Below, in pieces: positions 45,458 to 53,963 of a stretch of 64,000 bases of DNA. The position numbers and the translations under genes were made by a program. Origin of the DNA: Barnesiella propionica (lineage in GTDB: Bacteria; Bacteroidota; Bacteroidia; Bacteroidales; Barnesiellaceae); contig NZ_JAOQJK010000010.1 in assembly GCF_025567045.1 (NCBI RefSeq), positions 102,694 to 166,693 on the forward strand, read 5' to 3'. Positions within the stretch are counted from its first letter, which is position 1, and every line of letters starts with the position of its first letter. The notes under the pieces were generated by a model. It was not told where the DNA came from. It saw nothing but the letters and a program-made list of their open reading frames with translations, and did no database searches.

Positions 45458-46561
45458 TTACCGGACGATTATTTTATTTCCACGAATAAGATCTTTAACC
45501 GTTATTCCTTTTTTCACTTCTATCTTAATACCGTCGGAAAGCCCAAGTTCCACTTCTTTCTTTTTAAATTGCTGAGGTTTGTTTATGGTATCGGTCACCA
45601 GCTGTACATAAGTTTTTTTTCCTTCGAACTCTACGGCACTCTCAGGTATTGCGACAACACTGTCTCGTTTTTCAAGAATAATTTCAGCATTAGCACTATA
45701 GCCGGATCTGACAAAAACCGTATCGGGAATCGTCACTGCGGCCTTTATCTCAAACAGAATGGAACCATTTTCCTCGGTACCTTTAGGCGATATATACTCA
45801 AGCACCGCATTGAATTTCTCATCGGTAAGCGCTCCTACAGTCAATGAAATAGGCATACCTTCTTTCAAACGTCCCACTTCCGTCTCATCTATCTTTCCTT
45901 TAAAAATCATATCACTCATATCGGCAATAGTAGCGATTGTCGTACCATCATTGAAATTATTGGACTGAATAACCGAATTACCGACTTTCACGGGAACATC
46001 CAGAATCATACCGGTCACCGTAGAACGTATCTGCGTATTACTGTATTGAGCGGAACGCCTGGCTATACCGTCACGGACTATTTCAAGATTATCCTGCGCA
46101 TTCACCAGTTCTTCTTTCTGTCTGTCAAATTCGGCTTTTGCTTTTTCATAATCTTCTTTGGAGATAACTCCCGATTTATAAAGATCCTGAGTACGGGTAA
46201 ATTCCCTGCGGCCCTGCTCTTCGTTAATTTTAGCTACATTTACACGGGATTCTGCAGCATTCAATGTTCCCATCTCAGGGATCACTTTTACCAGAGCCAA
46301 TACATCTCCGGCTTTCACCATTTCCCCGGCTTCTTTATATACTTCGGCAACAATTCCCGATATCTGGGGTTTTATAAGCACTTCGTCTCTGGGCTCGACT
46401 TTTCCTGTAGCCACCGTTTTTTTCTCTATCGAAGTCTTCTCCGGACTTATCACTTCATAACGCTCTTCCTTTGGCTGGGATTTCATCCATAGGAAAACAA
46501 ATGTGCCCAACAAAAGGAGAAGGGCTATAACCAGAAAAAAAATCTTTACATACTTTCTCAT
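45458..46561 (-). CDS. HlyD/MacA-family periplasmic adaptor
   Basis: The 367-aa product has an N-terminal membrane anchor (MRKYVKIFFLVIALLLLLGTF), a biotinyl-lipoyl-like hairpin (ISGIVAEVYKEAGEMVKAGDVLALV), a coiled coil (~residues 105-160, RTQDLYKSGVISKEDYEKAKAEF), and beta-barrel domains. ATG at 46561 is chosen over an in-frame Met at 46603, which would overlap the permease gene. It links the ABC transporter to the TolC-type channel in this five-gene operon. Confidence 0.88.
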   Translation of the reverse strand: MRKYVKIFFLVIALLLLLGTFVFLWMKSQPKEERYEVISPEKTSIEKKTVATGKVEPRDEVLIKPQISGIVAEVYKEAGEMVKAGDVLALVKVIPEMGTLNAAESRVNVAKINEEQGRREFTRTQDLYKSGVISKEDYEKAKAEFDRQKEELVNAQDNLEIVRDGIARRSAQYSNTQIRSTVTGMILDVPVKVGNSVIQSNNFNDGTTIATIADMSDMIFKGKIDETEVGRLKEGMPISLTVGALTDEKFNAVLEYISPKGTEENGSILFEIKAAVTIPDTVFVRSGYSANAEIILEKRDSVVAIPESAVEFEGKKTYVQLVTDTINKPQQFKKKEVELGLSDGIKIEVKKGITVKDLIRGNKIIVR

Positions 46562-46583
46562 AACCAATCTATCTATTTTATTA

Positions 46584-47849
46584 TTATTCTTCGCGTATGG
46601 CATCTATCGCTTTTATCTGTAAAGCCCGGTAAGCCGGCAACAGCCCTGCCAAGGTACCCAATACGAGCAATACGGCAGAAGCCATAATCGCCGTACTGAA
46701 CGGAATTTGAGGCGAACCGAAAAATATTTTGTCGCTTCCACTTTCTGCAAAATTACTCATAAAAGTATCCACGATTTGCAATAAACCCACTCCGGAAAGA
46801 AGGCCTAAAAAACCGGCAATACATGTAAGAACCATGCTCTCACTCAAAATCTGAACCATTATGGTAAAAGGCTTAGCCCCTAAAGCTCTGCGGATTCCTA
46901 TCTCTTTAGTTCGCTCACGCACCGTAACCATCATAATATTGCTCACCCCTACGATACCGGCCAGTAAAGTTCCTGTTCCCACTATCCAGATAAGCCACGC
47001 TATCCCCATGAATAATCCGTTAAACATTTTAAATTCTTTAGCGACATTCATGCTATCTACAGCCTGCAGATCATTGGGGGCTATCCGGTTACGCTCCTTA
47101 ATAAGCATTTTAACCGGTTCCTCCAAATCGGTCACTGGATAACTGTCATAAGCGGTCAAAGCGATACAGTCTATCTGGTCTCCAAACTGGTAACTTTTTT
47201 GCATAGTGCTAAACGGGATAATAATAGTTTCTTCGGAACGTCCCCCGATCTGCACCTGTGTAACCGGATTGTTAACTCCGATAACCCGGTAAGCAATGCC
47301 GTTTACCTGTAATATCTGTCCCAACGGATTCTCTCCCGGCAAGAACATCTCTTCATACACCCGCTTGCCGATAATACAAACCTTACGCATCTCCCGGATA
47401 TCAACCTCATTGATATAACGGCCATATATCATCTCCTGAGGTTCGATAAATCTATAATCAGGAGAAAGCCCCTTAATAGAATAGGTCCCGTATTTATCCC
47501 CTCGTAAAGTATTATTATCACTATTATAACCGAACAATATAGCCGAAATATATTTCACCTCGGGAAATTTTTGGCGTATCGCATCCATATCGGTAGTATG
47601 CAAATCCCACCAACGCCCCCTTTTGAACCCTTTATAAGGCTCGGTAGTCAGGTTCGAAAAAAAATAACAAGTATTGTTGGCAAATCCCTTGATATTAGAT
47701 TCTATTCCCGATTGTAATCCATGTCCGGCGCCGGACATGACAACCAACATAAAAATACCCCAGAATACACCAAAAGCTGTAAGGACACTCCTCATCTTGT
47801 TTCGGGTAATCGTATGCCATATTTCCTGCCACTTATCTAAATCGAACAT
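46584..47849 (-). CDS. MacB/FtsX-type ABC permease
   Basis: The 421-aa product has one N-terminal TM (MRSVLTAFGVFWGIFMLVVMSG), a large periplasmic MacB core domain, and three C-terminal TMs with the conserved FtsX segment RTKEIGIRRALGAKPFTIM. It is one of two adjacent, non-identical permease subunits. They probably pair as a heterodimer with the ATPase at 49129 to power efflux. It follows the first permease by 15 bp. Confidence 0.9.
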   Translation of the reverse strand: MFDLDKWQEIWHTITRNKMRSVLTAFGVFWGIFMLVVMSGAGHGLQSGIESNIKGFANNTCYFFSNLTTEPYKGFKRGRWWDLHTTDMDAIRQKFPEVKYISAILFGYNSDNNTLRGDKYGTYSIKGLSPDYRFIEPQEMIYGRYINEVDIREMRKVCIIGKRVYEEMFLPGENPLGQILQVNGIAYRVIGVNNPVTQVQIGGRSEETIIIPFSTMQKSYQFGDQIDCIALTAYDSYPVTDLEEPVKMLIKERNRIAPNDLQAVDSMNVAKEFKMFNGLFMGIAWLIWIVGTGTLLAGIVGVSNIMMVTVRERTKEIGIRRALGAKPFTIMVQILSESMVLTCIAGFLGLLSGVGLLQIVDTFMSNFAESGSDKIFFGSPQIPFSTAIMASAVLLVLGTLAGLLPAYRALQIKAIDAIREE

Positions 47850-47864
47850 ATTTTTCTTCTTTTA

Positions 47865-49121
47865 TCATTCATTACGCAAAGCTTCGATAGGTCTTATTTT
47901 CACCGCCTTACGAGCCGGAAAATATCCTGCCAAAACACCTGCCAAAACCAGAACAGCAGTCGCTGCAACGGCTATAGGCAATTCTACCGTAGGATTTGTA
48001 AATACCGCAAAGCCTCCTTCTCCTACCGGATTTTGGTTCAATATCCATGCCACTCCTTCGGTAACGCCGATACCCAAAACCATTCCTATATATCCGAAAA
48101 ATAAAGTGATCAGTACTGACTCCACGACCACCAGCTTCAATATAGATACAGGAGAGGCTCCCAATGCCTTACGAATACCGAATTCCCGGGTACGTTCTTT
48201 TACTGTTATCAACATGATATTGCTCACACCGACAATTCCGGCTATTAATGTTCCTATCCCTATGATCCAGATGAAAAAAGATATCCCGTTAAATATTCCC
48301 ATAGTCTGCATATAGTTTTCCAGAACATTCCACACCCATACAGCGCGCTGGTCCTGAGGATTATAAGACAAAGCCTGACCTAAAGTTTTGCGTACAGATT
48401 GCTCAAAAGCACTCCCTTCCTCTTTGCTTTTTATACCATCCACGGTAAATTCGAAACTGCCGTAGCCCCATGTATCAGGCCTTAGTAACTGAGCAGCCGT
48501 TAAAGGCATAAATACCGAAGGGGTACGGCTCAGATTCTCATCACTATAAATACCCACTACCTGAAAAGCAAGATTATTGATCTTTACATATTTTCCCAGG
48601 GCTTTCTCTCTTTCATTTTTAAACAATAATTCCGCAGTTCGTTCATGCAGTATTACTACTTTTCTACGGTCTCGTATGTCGGTCTCGTTCACAAACCGCC
48701 CGTTACCCGGCTTAACCTCTATATTCCTGATCTCTTTAAAATCAGGCGATACTCCGGTAGTACTGTTATTCGTATATTCTTTTCCATACGAAATAGTAGT
48801 ATTCCATAAACTGAATGTAGGAGTAATTTTACTGATCTCGGGATGTTGTTGTTTCAAATACCGGAGAGACTGATTTCCAAATTTGACTTTACGTCCCTTT
48901 TGCAAGCCGTTCCAAGGCAAAGAAGTGCGCCCCGGCCACACGACCATCGAATTTTTAGCACGATCTCCGAATTGTTTTTTGACTCCGTTTTTCAGTCCGT
49001 TCCCCGATCCCAGTAAAAGTATAAGCATAAAAATACCCCACGCGACAGAAAATCCCGTAAGGAACGTACGTAATTTATTCTTTTGTAAAGAACTCCATAT
49101 CTCTTCCCAAATATCCAGCAT
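47865..49121 (-). CDS. MacB/FtsX-type ABC permease
   Basis: The 418-aa product has the same topology: one N-terminal TM (LRTFLTGFSVAWGIFMLILLLG), a periplasmic domain, and C-terminal TMs with RTREFGIRKALGASPVSIL. It is the first permease of the operon, 7 bp after the ATPase gene. The two permeases are clear paralogues but differ through the periplasmic domain, suggesting substrate specificity shared between them. Confidence 0.9.
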   Translation of the reverse strand: MLDIWEEIWSSLQKNKLRTFLTGFSVAWGIFMLILLLGSGNGLKNGVKKQFGDRAKNSMVVWPGRTSLPWNGLQKGRKVKFGNQSLRYLKQQHPEISKITPTFSLWNTTISYGKEYTNNSTTGVSPDFKEIRNIEVKPGNGRFVNETDIRDRRKVVILHERTAELLFKNEREKALGKYVKINNLAFQVVGIYSDENLSRTPSVFMPLTAAQLLRPDTWGYGSFEFTVDGIKSKEEGSAFEQSVRKTLGQALSYNPQDQRAVWVWNVLENYMQTMGIFNGISFFIWIIGIGTLIAGIVGVSNIMLITVKERTREFGIRKALGASPVSILKLVVVESVLITLFFGYIGMVLGIGVTEGVAWILNQNPVGEGGFAVFTNPTVELPIAVAATAVLVLAGVLAGYFPARKAVKIRPIEALRNE

Positions 49122-49128
49122 ATTATAT

Positions 49129-49806
49129 TTATCTCAGGTTTTCAATGGAACCAATGATCCCGTCCTTAATATGTATCACTTTATCTGTTTGTGCCGCAAT
49201 ATCGCGTTCATGGGTCACAACCACCATTGTCATTCCTTGCGTCTCATTCACTTCACGCAACAGGTCTATAACTTCCTGAGAAGTCGTACTGTCCAATGCG
49301 CCTGTAGGCTCATCGGCCAGAATCATTTGAGGGTTGGCAATCAAAGCGCGGGCAATAGCGACCCGCTGTTTTTGACCTCCCGACATTTCACTGGGCAAAT
49401 GTAAAGCATGTTCTCGCAAGCCTACACGGTCCAGATATTCCATAGCCATTTCATTTCTCTTTTTTCTCGATACATGCTGGTAGTACAACGGCAAAGCCAC
49501 ATTCTCCATTGCATTCTTAAAAGAAATAAGGTTGAAAGACTGGAACACAAAGCCGATCATACGGTTTCTGTATTCGGCAGCCTTCGTTTCGGAAAGGCCT
49601 TTTATCAAAACATCATTCAGATAATAGTTTCCAGAGTCGTAATTATCAAGAATTCCCAGAATATTTAATAACGTGGATTTTCCGGAACCCGACGCACCCA
49701 TGATCGAGACCATTTCGCCTTTCGCTATCTCCAGATTTATACCCTTCAGCACATGCAGAGGACTTCCTCCAAAATAAGTTTTGTTTACATCTTCCAATCG
49801 TACCAT
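49129..49806 (-). CDS. ABC transporter ATP-binding protein, MacB/LolD type
   Basis: The 225-aa product has Walker A GASGSGKST, the Q-loop, signature LSETKAAEYRN... later MSGGQKQRVAIARALI, Walker B ILADEPTGALD and the switch VVVTHERDIA. The length is typical of LolD/MacB ATPases. It opens the five-gene operon ATPase, two permeases, adaptor and TolC channel, which should export a small molecule, peptide or lipoprotein-like substrate; the substrate is unknown. Confidence 0.93.
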   Translation of the reverse strand: MVRLEDVNKTYFGGSPLHVLKGINLEIAKGEMVSIMGASGSGKSTLLNILGILDNYDSGNYYLNDVLIKGLSETKAAEYRNRMIGFVFQSFNLISFKNAMENVALPLYYQHVSRKKRNEMAMEYLDRVGLREHALHLPSEMSGGQKQRVAIARALIANPQMILADEPTGALDSTTSQEVIDLLREVNETQGMTMVVVTHERDIAAQTDKVIHIKDGIIGSIENLR

Positions 49807-49984
49807 CAGAAATATAAATTATAATTAATCGTTTTTATGAATAGAAAAATATCAGTTCGCATCACCATATTAAGTAAAAGTAGATATATTTATTATAATA
49901 GACTTACCTCCCTGAAAATTAGTTGCAAAACACACTATTTTTTAACTTATTATCACAATCCGGTATCTTCATATTTATAATAAT
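49807..49984. other. Intergenic stretch between the efflux operon and thyA
   Basis: About 180 bp AT-rich, with no ORF. The efflux operon promoter should lie here but I cannot pick one with confidence. Confidence 0.4.
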
Positions 49985-50039
49985 AAAATACAGATATGCT
50001 TCGGAGCAATACTCAAAATACAGATAATATCTGTATTTT
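49985..50039 (+). repeat. Direct and inverted repeats upstream of the thyA promoter
   Basis: AAAATACAGATA occurs at 49985-49996 and 50015-50026 (30 bp apart, about three helical turns), and its complement at 50028-50039. The second copy and the complement form a near-perfect hairpin followed by TTTTT. They end 15 bp before the thyA -7 element. Confidence 0.6.
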
Positions 50040-50054
50040 TCTCCGCTTTATTAT

Positions 50055-50062
50055 TACATTTG
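50055..50062 (+). promoter_or_regulatory. -7 element for thyA/folA
   Basis: TACATTTG matches TAnnTTTG, 73 bp before the thyA ATG at 50135. Confidence 0.65.
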
Positions 50063-50134
50063 CAATAAAAGAAAATCGTCCTGCACAAAAGATAAAGTAC
50101 AGGTATGATCTTTAAGTTTTTTACGTCCGAACTT

Positions 50135-50929
50135 ATGAAACAATATTTAGAATTATTACGACATGTCCTGGACAACGGGATTTCGAAAGAAGACAGGACA
50201 GGTACAGGCACCACAAGTGTTTTCGGCTATCAAATGAGATTCAATCTGGAAGACGGCTTTCCTCTTCTTACTACTAAGAAAGTACATTTGAAATCCATTA
50301 TACACGAACTGCTTTGGTTTCTTAAAGGTGATACGAATGTAAAATATTTACAAGAAAACGGCGTAAGGATATGGAATGAATGGGCCGATGAAAAAGGAAA
50401 CCTGGGACATATTTACGGATACCAGTGGCGTTCCTGGCCCGACTATAACGGAGGACATATAGACCAAATAAAGAATGCGGTAGAAACAATTAAGCACAAT
50501 CCCGACTCCCGTCGTATTATTGTCAGTTCCTGGAATGTCGCAGATTTGCCTCAGATGAATCTGCCTCCCTGTCATGCCTTCTTTCAGTTCTATGTAGCCG
50601 AAGGCCGTCTAAGTCTTCAATTATACCAAAGAAGTGCCGATATATTTCTGGGAGTACCTTTTAATATCGCTTCATATGCTTTACTGTTACAAATGATGGC
50701 TCAGGTTACCGGGCTCAAAGCGGGTGATTTCATCCATACTCTGGGAGATGCGCATATCTACAACAATCACAGAGAACAAGTGATGTTACAGTTAACAAGA
50801 GAACCCCGTCCTTTGCCTAAAATGATCATAAATCCTGAAATTAAGGACATTTTCCATTTCACATACGAAGATTTTTCTTTGACCGGATACGATCCTTATC
50901 CGGCCATTAAAGGTACTGTCTCTGTTTAA
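50135..50929 (+). CDS. thyA: Thymidylate synthase
   Basis: The 264-aa product has the ThyA active site ([12 protein letters not shown]) with the catalytic Cys, [18 protein letters not shown] at the start, WLKGDTN-type segments ([11 protein letters not shown]) and a final [19 protein letters not shown]. It converts dUMP to dTMP using methylene-tetrahydrofolate. Length equals E. coli ThyA (264 aa), so the ATG at 50135 is preferred over an in-frame Met at 50105. folA starts 11 bp later and supplies the reduced folate. Confidence 0.96.
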   Translation: MKQYLELLRHVLDNGISKEDRTGTGTTSVFGYQMRFNLEDGFPLLTTKKVHLKSIIHELLWFLKGDTNVKYLQENGVRIWNEWADEKGNLGHIYGYQWRSWPDYNGGHIDQIKNAVETIKHNPDSRRIIVSSWNVADLPQMNLPPCHAFFQFYVAEGRLSLQLYQRSADIFLGVPFNIASYALLLQMMAQVTGLKAGDFIHTLGDAHIYNNHREQVMLQLTREPRPLPKMIINPEIKDIFHFTYEDFSLTGYDPYPAIKGTVSV

Positions 50930-50940
50930 CTATAATAACT

Positions 50941-51441
50941 ATGGCCAGACTATCTCTAATAGCTGCAGTCGCCGGAAACGGCGCCATCGGAAAAGAGCAA
51001 GATTTACTATGTCATCTTCCCAATGACCTGAAACATTTTAAAACGCTGACATTAGGACACACTATTATCATGGGCCGAAAAACTTTTGAATCTTTGCCGA
51101 AGGGAGCTCTCCCCAACCGGGAGAACATCGTTCTCAGCCGTCGTAAAGATGCGTTGTTTCCGGGGGCCAAAGTATTTCACTCCCTTCAGGATGCAATCTC
51201 CAAGTATCCGGATAATGAAGAACTGTTCATCATCGGTGGAGCTACACTATACAAAGAAACTATCGGAATGGCTGAGAATCTATATATCACTCACATACAT
51301 CATATATTCGACGATGCCGATACCTTTTTTCCTGCCATTGACACCGACAAATGGGAAGAAACAGAAAGAACAGAAATGCCGGCCGACGACCGTCATCCCT
51401 ATTCTTATTGCTTTACCCGCTACCGCAGGAAAACGCTTTAA
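50941..51441 (+). CDS. folA: Dihydrofolate reductase
   Basis: The 166-aa product has the DHFR signature AAVAGNGAIGKEQDLLCHLPNDLKHFKTLTLGHTIIMGRKTFESLP, then IIGGATLYKETIGMAENLYITHIHH. It regenerates tetrahydrofolate from the dihydrofolate made by ThyA and forms an operon with it. The stop is only 5 bp from the convergent PepSY-like gene's stop, leaving no room for a terminator. Confidence 0.95.
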   Translation: MARLSLIAAVAGNGAIGKEQDLLCHLPNDLKHFKTLTLGHTIIMGRKTFESLPKGALPNRENIVLSRRKDALFPGAKVFHSLQDAISKYPDNEELFIIGGATLYKETIGMAENLYITHIHHIFDDADTFFPAIDTDKWEETERTEMPADDRHPYSYCFTRYRRKTL

Positions 51442-51446
51442 TTAAT

Positions 51447-51896
51447 TTATGACTGAATAATCAAACCGTCATTATCAAATTTCAAATCTACTTCCGGAGC
51501 TGTATTCAACTCTATCTTATAACCATAATCATGGCGTTCCGCTTCAACAACAGAAGCGGCAGGATATTGTGTAGCCACATACGTTATAACATTCCCAGGT
51601 AATATTTCATACAACAAGGCCTGAGGTAATGGCTGATTATTTCCGTCTATTTCCTGCCAACCTCCTTCTTTATAGAATTTCAGTTCGAAACCATTTGACA
51701 GATTCACTTTATAATGTGCTTCCCCACTGATTTTTTCTGATTTTGTAACGGTAGTTCCCGGAAAATAGTCATTAATAAAAGTATGAATGGCCTCCGGCAT
51801 ATCATTATAATCAATCTTATCATCATCATGACAAGAAACAAATAATATAGGTATAAGCAAACAACATAATATAAACCAACTATCAATCTTCTTCAT
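51447..51896 (-). CDS. PepSY-like surface lipoprotein (BLIP-like fold)
   Basis: The 149-aa product has lipoprotein Cys22 (ILFVSCHDDDK), followed by the acidic stretch that marks surface lipoproteins in Bacteroidetes. The mature part has two PepSY-like halves, each starting with a helix and ending in strands (IHTFINDYFPGTTVTKSEKI ... YKVNLSNGFELKFYKEGGWQEID; ITYVATQYPAASVVEAERHDYGYKIELN). It matches the beta-lactamase-inhibitor-like PepSY family of unknown function. It is convergent with folA. Confidence 0.75.
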   Translation of the reverse strand: MKKIDSWFILCCLLIPILFVSCHDDDKIDYNDMPEAIHTFINDYFPGTTVTKSEKISGEAHYKVNLSNGFELKFYKEGGWQEIDGNNQPLPQALLYEILPGNVITYVATQYPAASVVEAERHDYGYKIELNTAPEVDLKFDNDGLIIQS

Positions 51897-52075
51897 ATCT
51901 TATAAATTTAATTCATATTATCTATAACAAAACCCACTATATATATTTCAAAGATTTACATAGTTTTAAATAATAAAACGCCATTTATCATTTATCCGGA
52001 TTCTTTTCAGATATTTTCAGGACAAAAAAAGTCACTTACTTGTTTACATGAATAATAAACTTAAACAAAACCGTA

Positions 52076-52417
52076 ATGGATATATGCAAACTCAACGGGC
52101 CTAAAATGGAAATGGCTCAAAATATGATGTCTCTGGCACGTAGCATGAGCCACGGACTTGCCGAAAATCAGCTGACACAGGAATTAATAAAACAGATAGT
52201 AGCTGTAGGAGGACTCATTGAAACTGCAGCTCATACCCGGGAAAAAAAAGAACAAATAAGAATTTTGAAAAAAGCATTGCAGGCATCATATAAAGCGTCT
52301 TTTTGTCTGGATCTACTAAATACGGTATCTGCCGTTGATATCAACAGCTACTATAAATTTAACAAAAGCCATCAGGAAGTTACAGATATTCTTATTAATT
52401 TCACAGAAACAAAATAA
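52076..52417 (+). CDS. Hypothetical helical protein, possibly four-helix-bundle type
   Basis: The 113-aa product is entirely helical in appearance with no signal or TM. The segment QLTQELIKQIVAVGGLIETAAHTREKKEQIRILKKALQASYKASFCLDLL resembles the four-helix-bundle (23S rRNA intervening-sequence type) proteins, with diverged residues. The match is weak. It stands alone before a 900-bp gene-free region and may be a small accessory gene. The start at 52076 is the only Met near the front. Confidence 0.45.
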   Translation: MDICKLNGPKMEMAQNMMSLARSMSHGLAENQLTQELIKQIVAVGGLIETAAHTREKKEQIRILKKALQASYKASFCLDLLNTVSAVDINSYYKFNKSHQEVTDILINFTETK

Positions 52418-52581
52418 AAAATAAAACACAACATAGCCAGCATAACCACCTTTTGTAATCATAATGTAATAATATTACAAATATCTGTTTACAAAATGAC
52501 AGAAACAAACCTTCATTTTTAATATATGTTAAACCATGGACTTTTTTACGATAAAATCATTGACAGATTTAAAAAGAGGCG

Positions 52582-52660
52582 TATATTTGCACTGTGTTTT
52601 TCATGGTATTAGAATTAAGGTTAACGAAGATTGGTTGTCGTGAGACAATCAATTTTTTTT
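52582..52660 (+). ncRNA. Candidate small RNA with promoter and intrinsic terminator
   Basis: TATATTTG at 52582-52589 is a consensus -7 element. About 6 bp later a transcript would start (~52595); it ends in a hairpin (ATTGGTTGTC-GTGA-GACAATCAAT, with a G-T pair) at 52630-52653 followed by eight T. The unit of about 65 nt has no ORF. The segment CATGGTATTAGAATTAAGG reminds me of a leader or small RNA seen in other Bacteroidales genomes, but I cannot name it. It is not close to a + strand gene (next at 53964). Confidence 0.6.
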
Positions 52661-53309
52661 ATTTTATATTCTCCTCGTACATTATTCATACATACTCTCC
52701 CAGATTATATCTTATATTTCACGTAAATACCGGATTCATTATATAAAATAGACAGAATGTATCTCGTATGATTTACTATTTTGATATAAGATATAATCCG
52801 AACCGGTAACCGCATAATAAAACAAGCAAAAAAATCCGGATTCACACAAACTACGGCTCATATTCTAATATTTTCTTTTTTCAGATTTTATATACAATTA
52901 CCGAAGTACCTATGCGCAACCTTTGGATAAATTAACCGACATTTATTCACTTAATAATAATTTCAGGCACATTAATACGCAAACAAGAAAAATCTATCAT
53001 TAATATATAAAAGAACCACAGAACCCATGTCATATCGAAAAAAAGCCATATTTATCTGCCGAAAATTATTTGTAATTTCTTGACTAAATTTATTCCTTAA
53101 ACCAGCTTTAATTATATATATCCTTGCAAACAGACAAGAAAGATTAAGTTAATAAAAATTCTTAAGGGCTATTTAATTATTCACTTTTAAAAGGATTAAA
53201 CACCATAGTACAACAGAAAGAAATTTTTGCAGAAATATAAAAAATAAAAAAGGGTCTATTACGGTCATTCACATGAGATAATAAACCCGGGAATTAAATC
53301 TCCCATTAT
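52661..53309. other. Gene-free AT-rich region beside the invertase
   Basis: About 650 bp with no ORF worth calling. It contains a 15-bp inverted repeat (52703-52717 and 52784-52798) and two copies of CCGGATTCA about 100 bp apart, but no clear gene or tRNA. Confidence 0.5.
52703..52798. repeat. 15-bp perfect inverted repeat with 66-bp spacer
   Basis: GATTATATCTTATAT at 52703-52717 has its exact complement at 52784-52798. It may be a hairpin or a second recombination site of the invertase region; sequence alone does not decide. Confidence 0.45.
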
Positions 53310-53570
53310 TCATCTATTATTTGAATATTTATAGCGAAATATATACTTATATCGATATCCGGTGATTATTTTTCCCTTTGCATCTTCCTCCTCATACGGT
53401 TCAATGTCTACAATAGTCCCTTCTTTTACACAATCGAAGCCTTTCATAACATAGAAAAATATATTGAGAAAATGATTATCGGAACGACGAATAATATCCG
53501 GAAAACCTAATTTACGAATGGACTCACTAAATATCCACACCCGGGTTCCTTCTTTCATAGGTTTTTTCAT
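53310..53570 (-). CDS. Small hypothetical protein next to the invertible segment
   Basis: The 86-aa product has MKEGTRVWIFSESIRKLG near the start and CVKEGTIVDIEPYEEEDAKGKIITGYRYKYIFRYKYS at the end, a strand-rich small-domain pattern of unknown family. Its start is 100 bp from the left inverted repeat, so a flipped promoter would read into it. No SD or independent promoter is visible. It may be real but could be spurious. Confidence 0.4.
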   Translation of the reverse strand: MKKPMKEGTRVWIFSESIRKLGFPDIIRRSDNHFLNIFFYVMKGFDCVKEGTIVDIEPYEEEDAKGKIITGYRYKYIFRYKYSNNR

Positions 53571-53671
53571 CTCAAAACGGTACTTATAAATTCTTTATTC
53601 TCGTCTTCTTTCTTCACAAATTATCAATCCTGAAAATACAATCAATTTCTAACACCTAATTATTATGATTA

Positions 53672-53849
53672 TAACGTTCGTCATATTCGATAAAGAAAAA
53701 GTAATTATATAAGAATGAAAATGAGTAAAAATTTATATATATTATATATTAAAATAATCTCTTGGAATAATAATTTTATAAACAATTCTTTGCTATTCAC
53801 GGAGATTTGTTTAATTTTGCAATTAAACATATGGTTATGACGAACGTTA
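53672..53849. promoter_or_regulatory. Invertible promoter segment flanked by 14-bp inverted repeats
   Basis: TAACGTTCGTCATA at 53672-53685 has its exact complement TATGACGAACGTTA at 53836-53849, enclosing 150 bp. Inside, TTTG at 53789-53792, a 19-bp spacer and TAATTTTG at 53812-53819 form a full Bacteroidetes promoter pointing to the right, toward the invertase at 53964. Flipping the segment would point it to the left, toward the 86-aa gene. Repeats with an ACGAACGTT core resemble what I recall of Mpi sites. Inversion itself is inferred. Confidence 0.7.
53789..53819 (+). promoter_or_regulatory. Promoter inside the invertible segment, now facing the invertase
   Basis: -33 TTTG, a 19-bp spacer and -7 TAATTTTG match the Bacteroidetes promoter consensus, including the TAnnTTTG element. 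The expected leader to the invertase ATG is about 140 nt. Confidence 0.65.
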
Positions 53850-53929
53850 AAACCGTATCTCTTTAACATTCTATTCTTTTAAAATCACATTTTTTTATTC
53901 TTATTTAGTAACTATAGATATATATTGTT

Positions 53930-53951
53930 GTTTTAATTTTAAAATTAAAAC
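53930..53951 (+). promoter_or_regulatory. 22-bp perfect palindrome 12 bp before the invertase start
   Basis: A perfect 22-bp palindrome (GTTTTAATTTT then its mirror) ends 12 bp before the ATG at 53964. It could be an operator or a hairpin that limits translation of the invertase. All A and T except the outer G and C. Confidence 0.5.
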
Positions 53952-53963
53952 ACAGCTATTATC

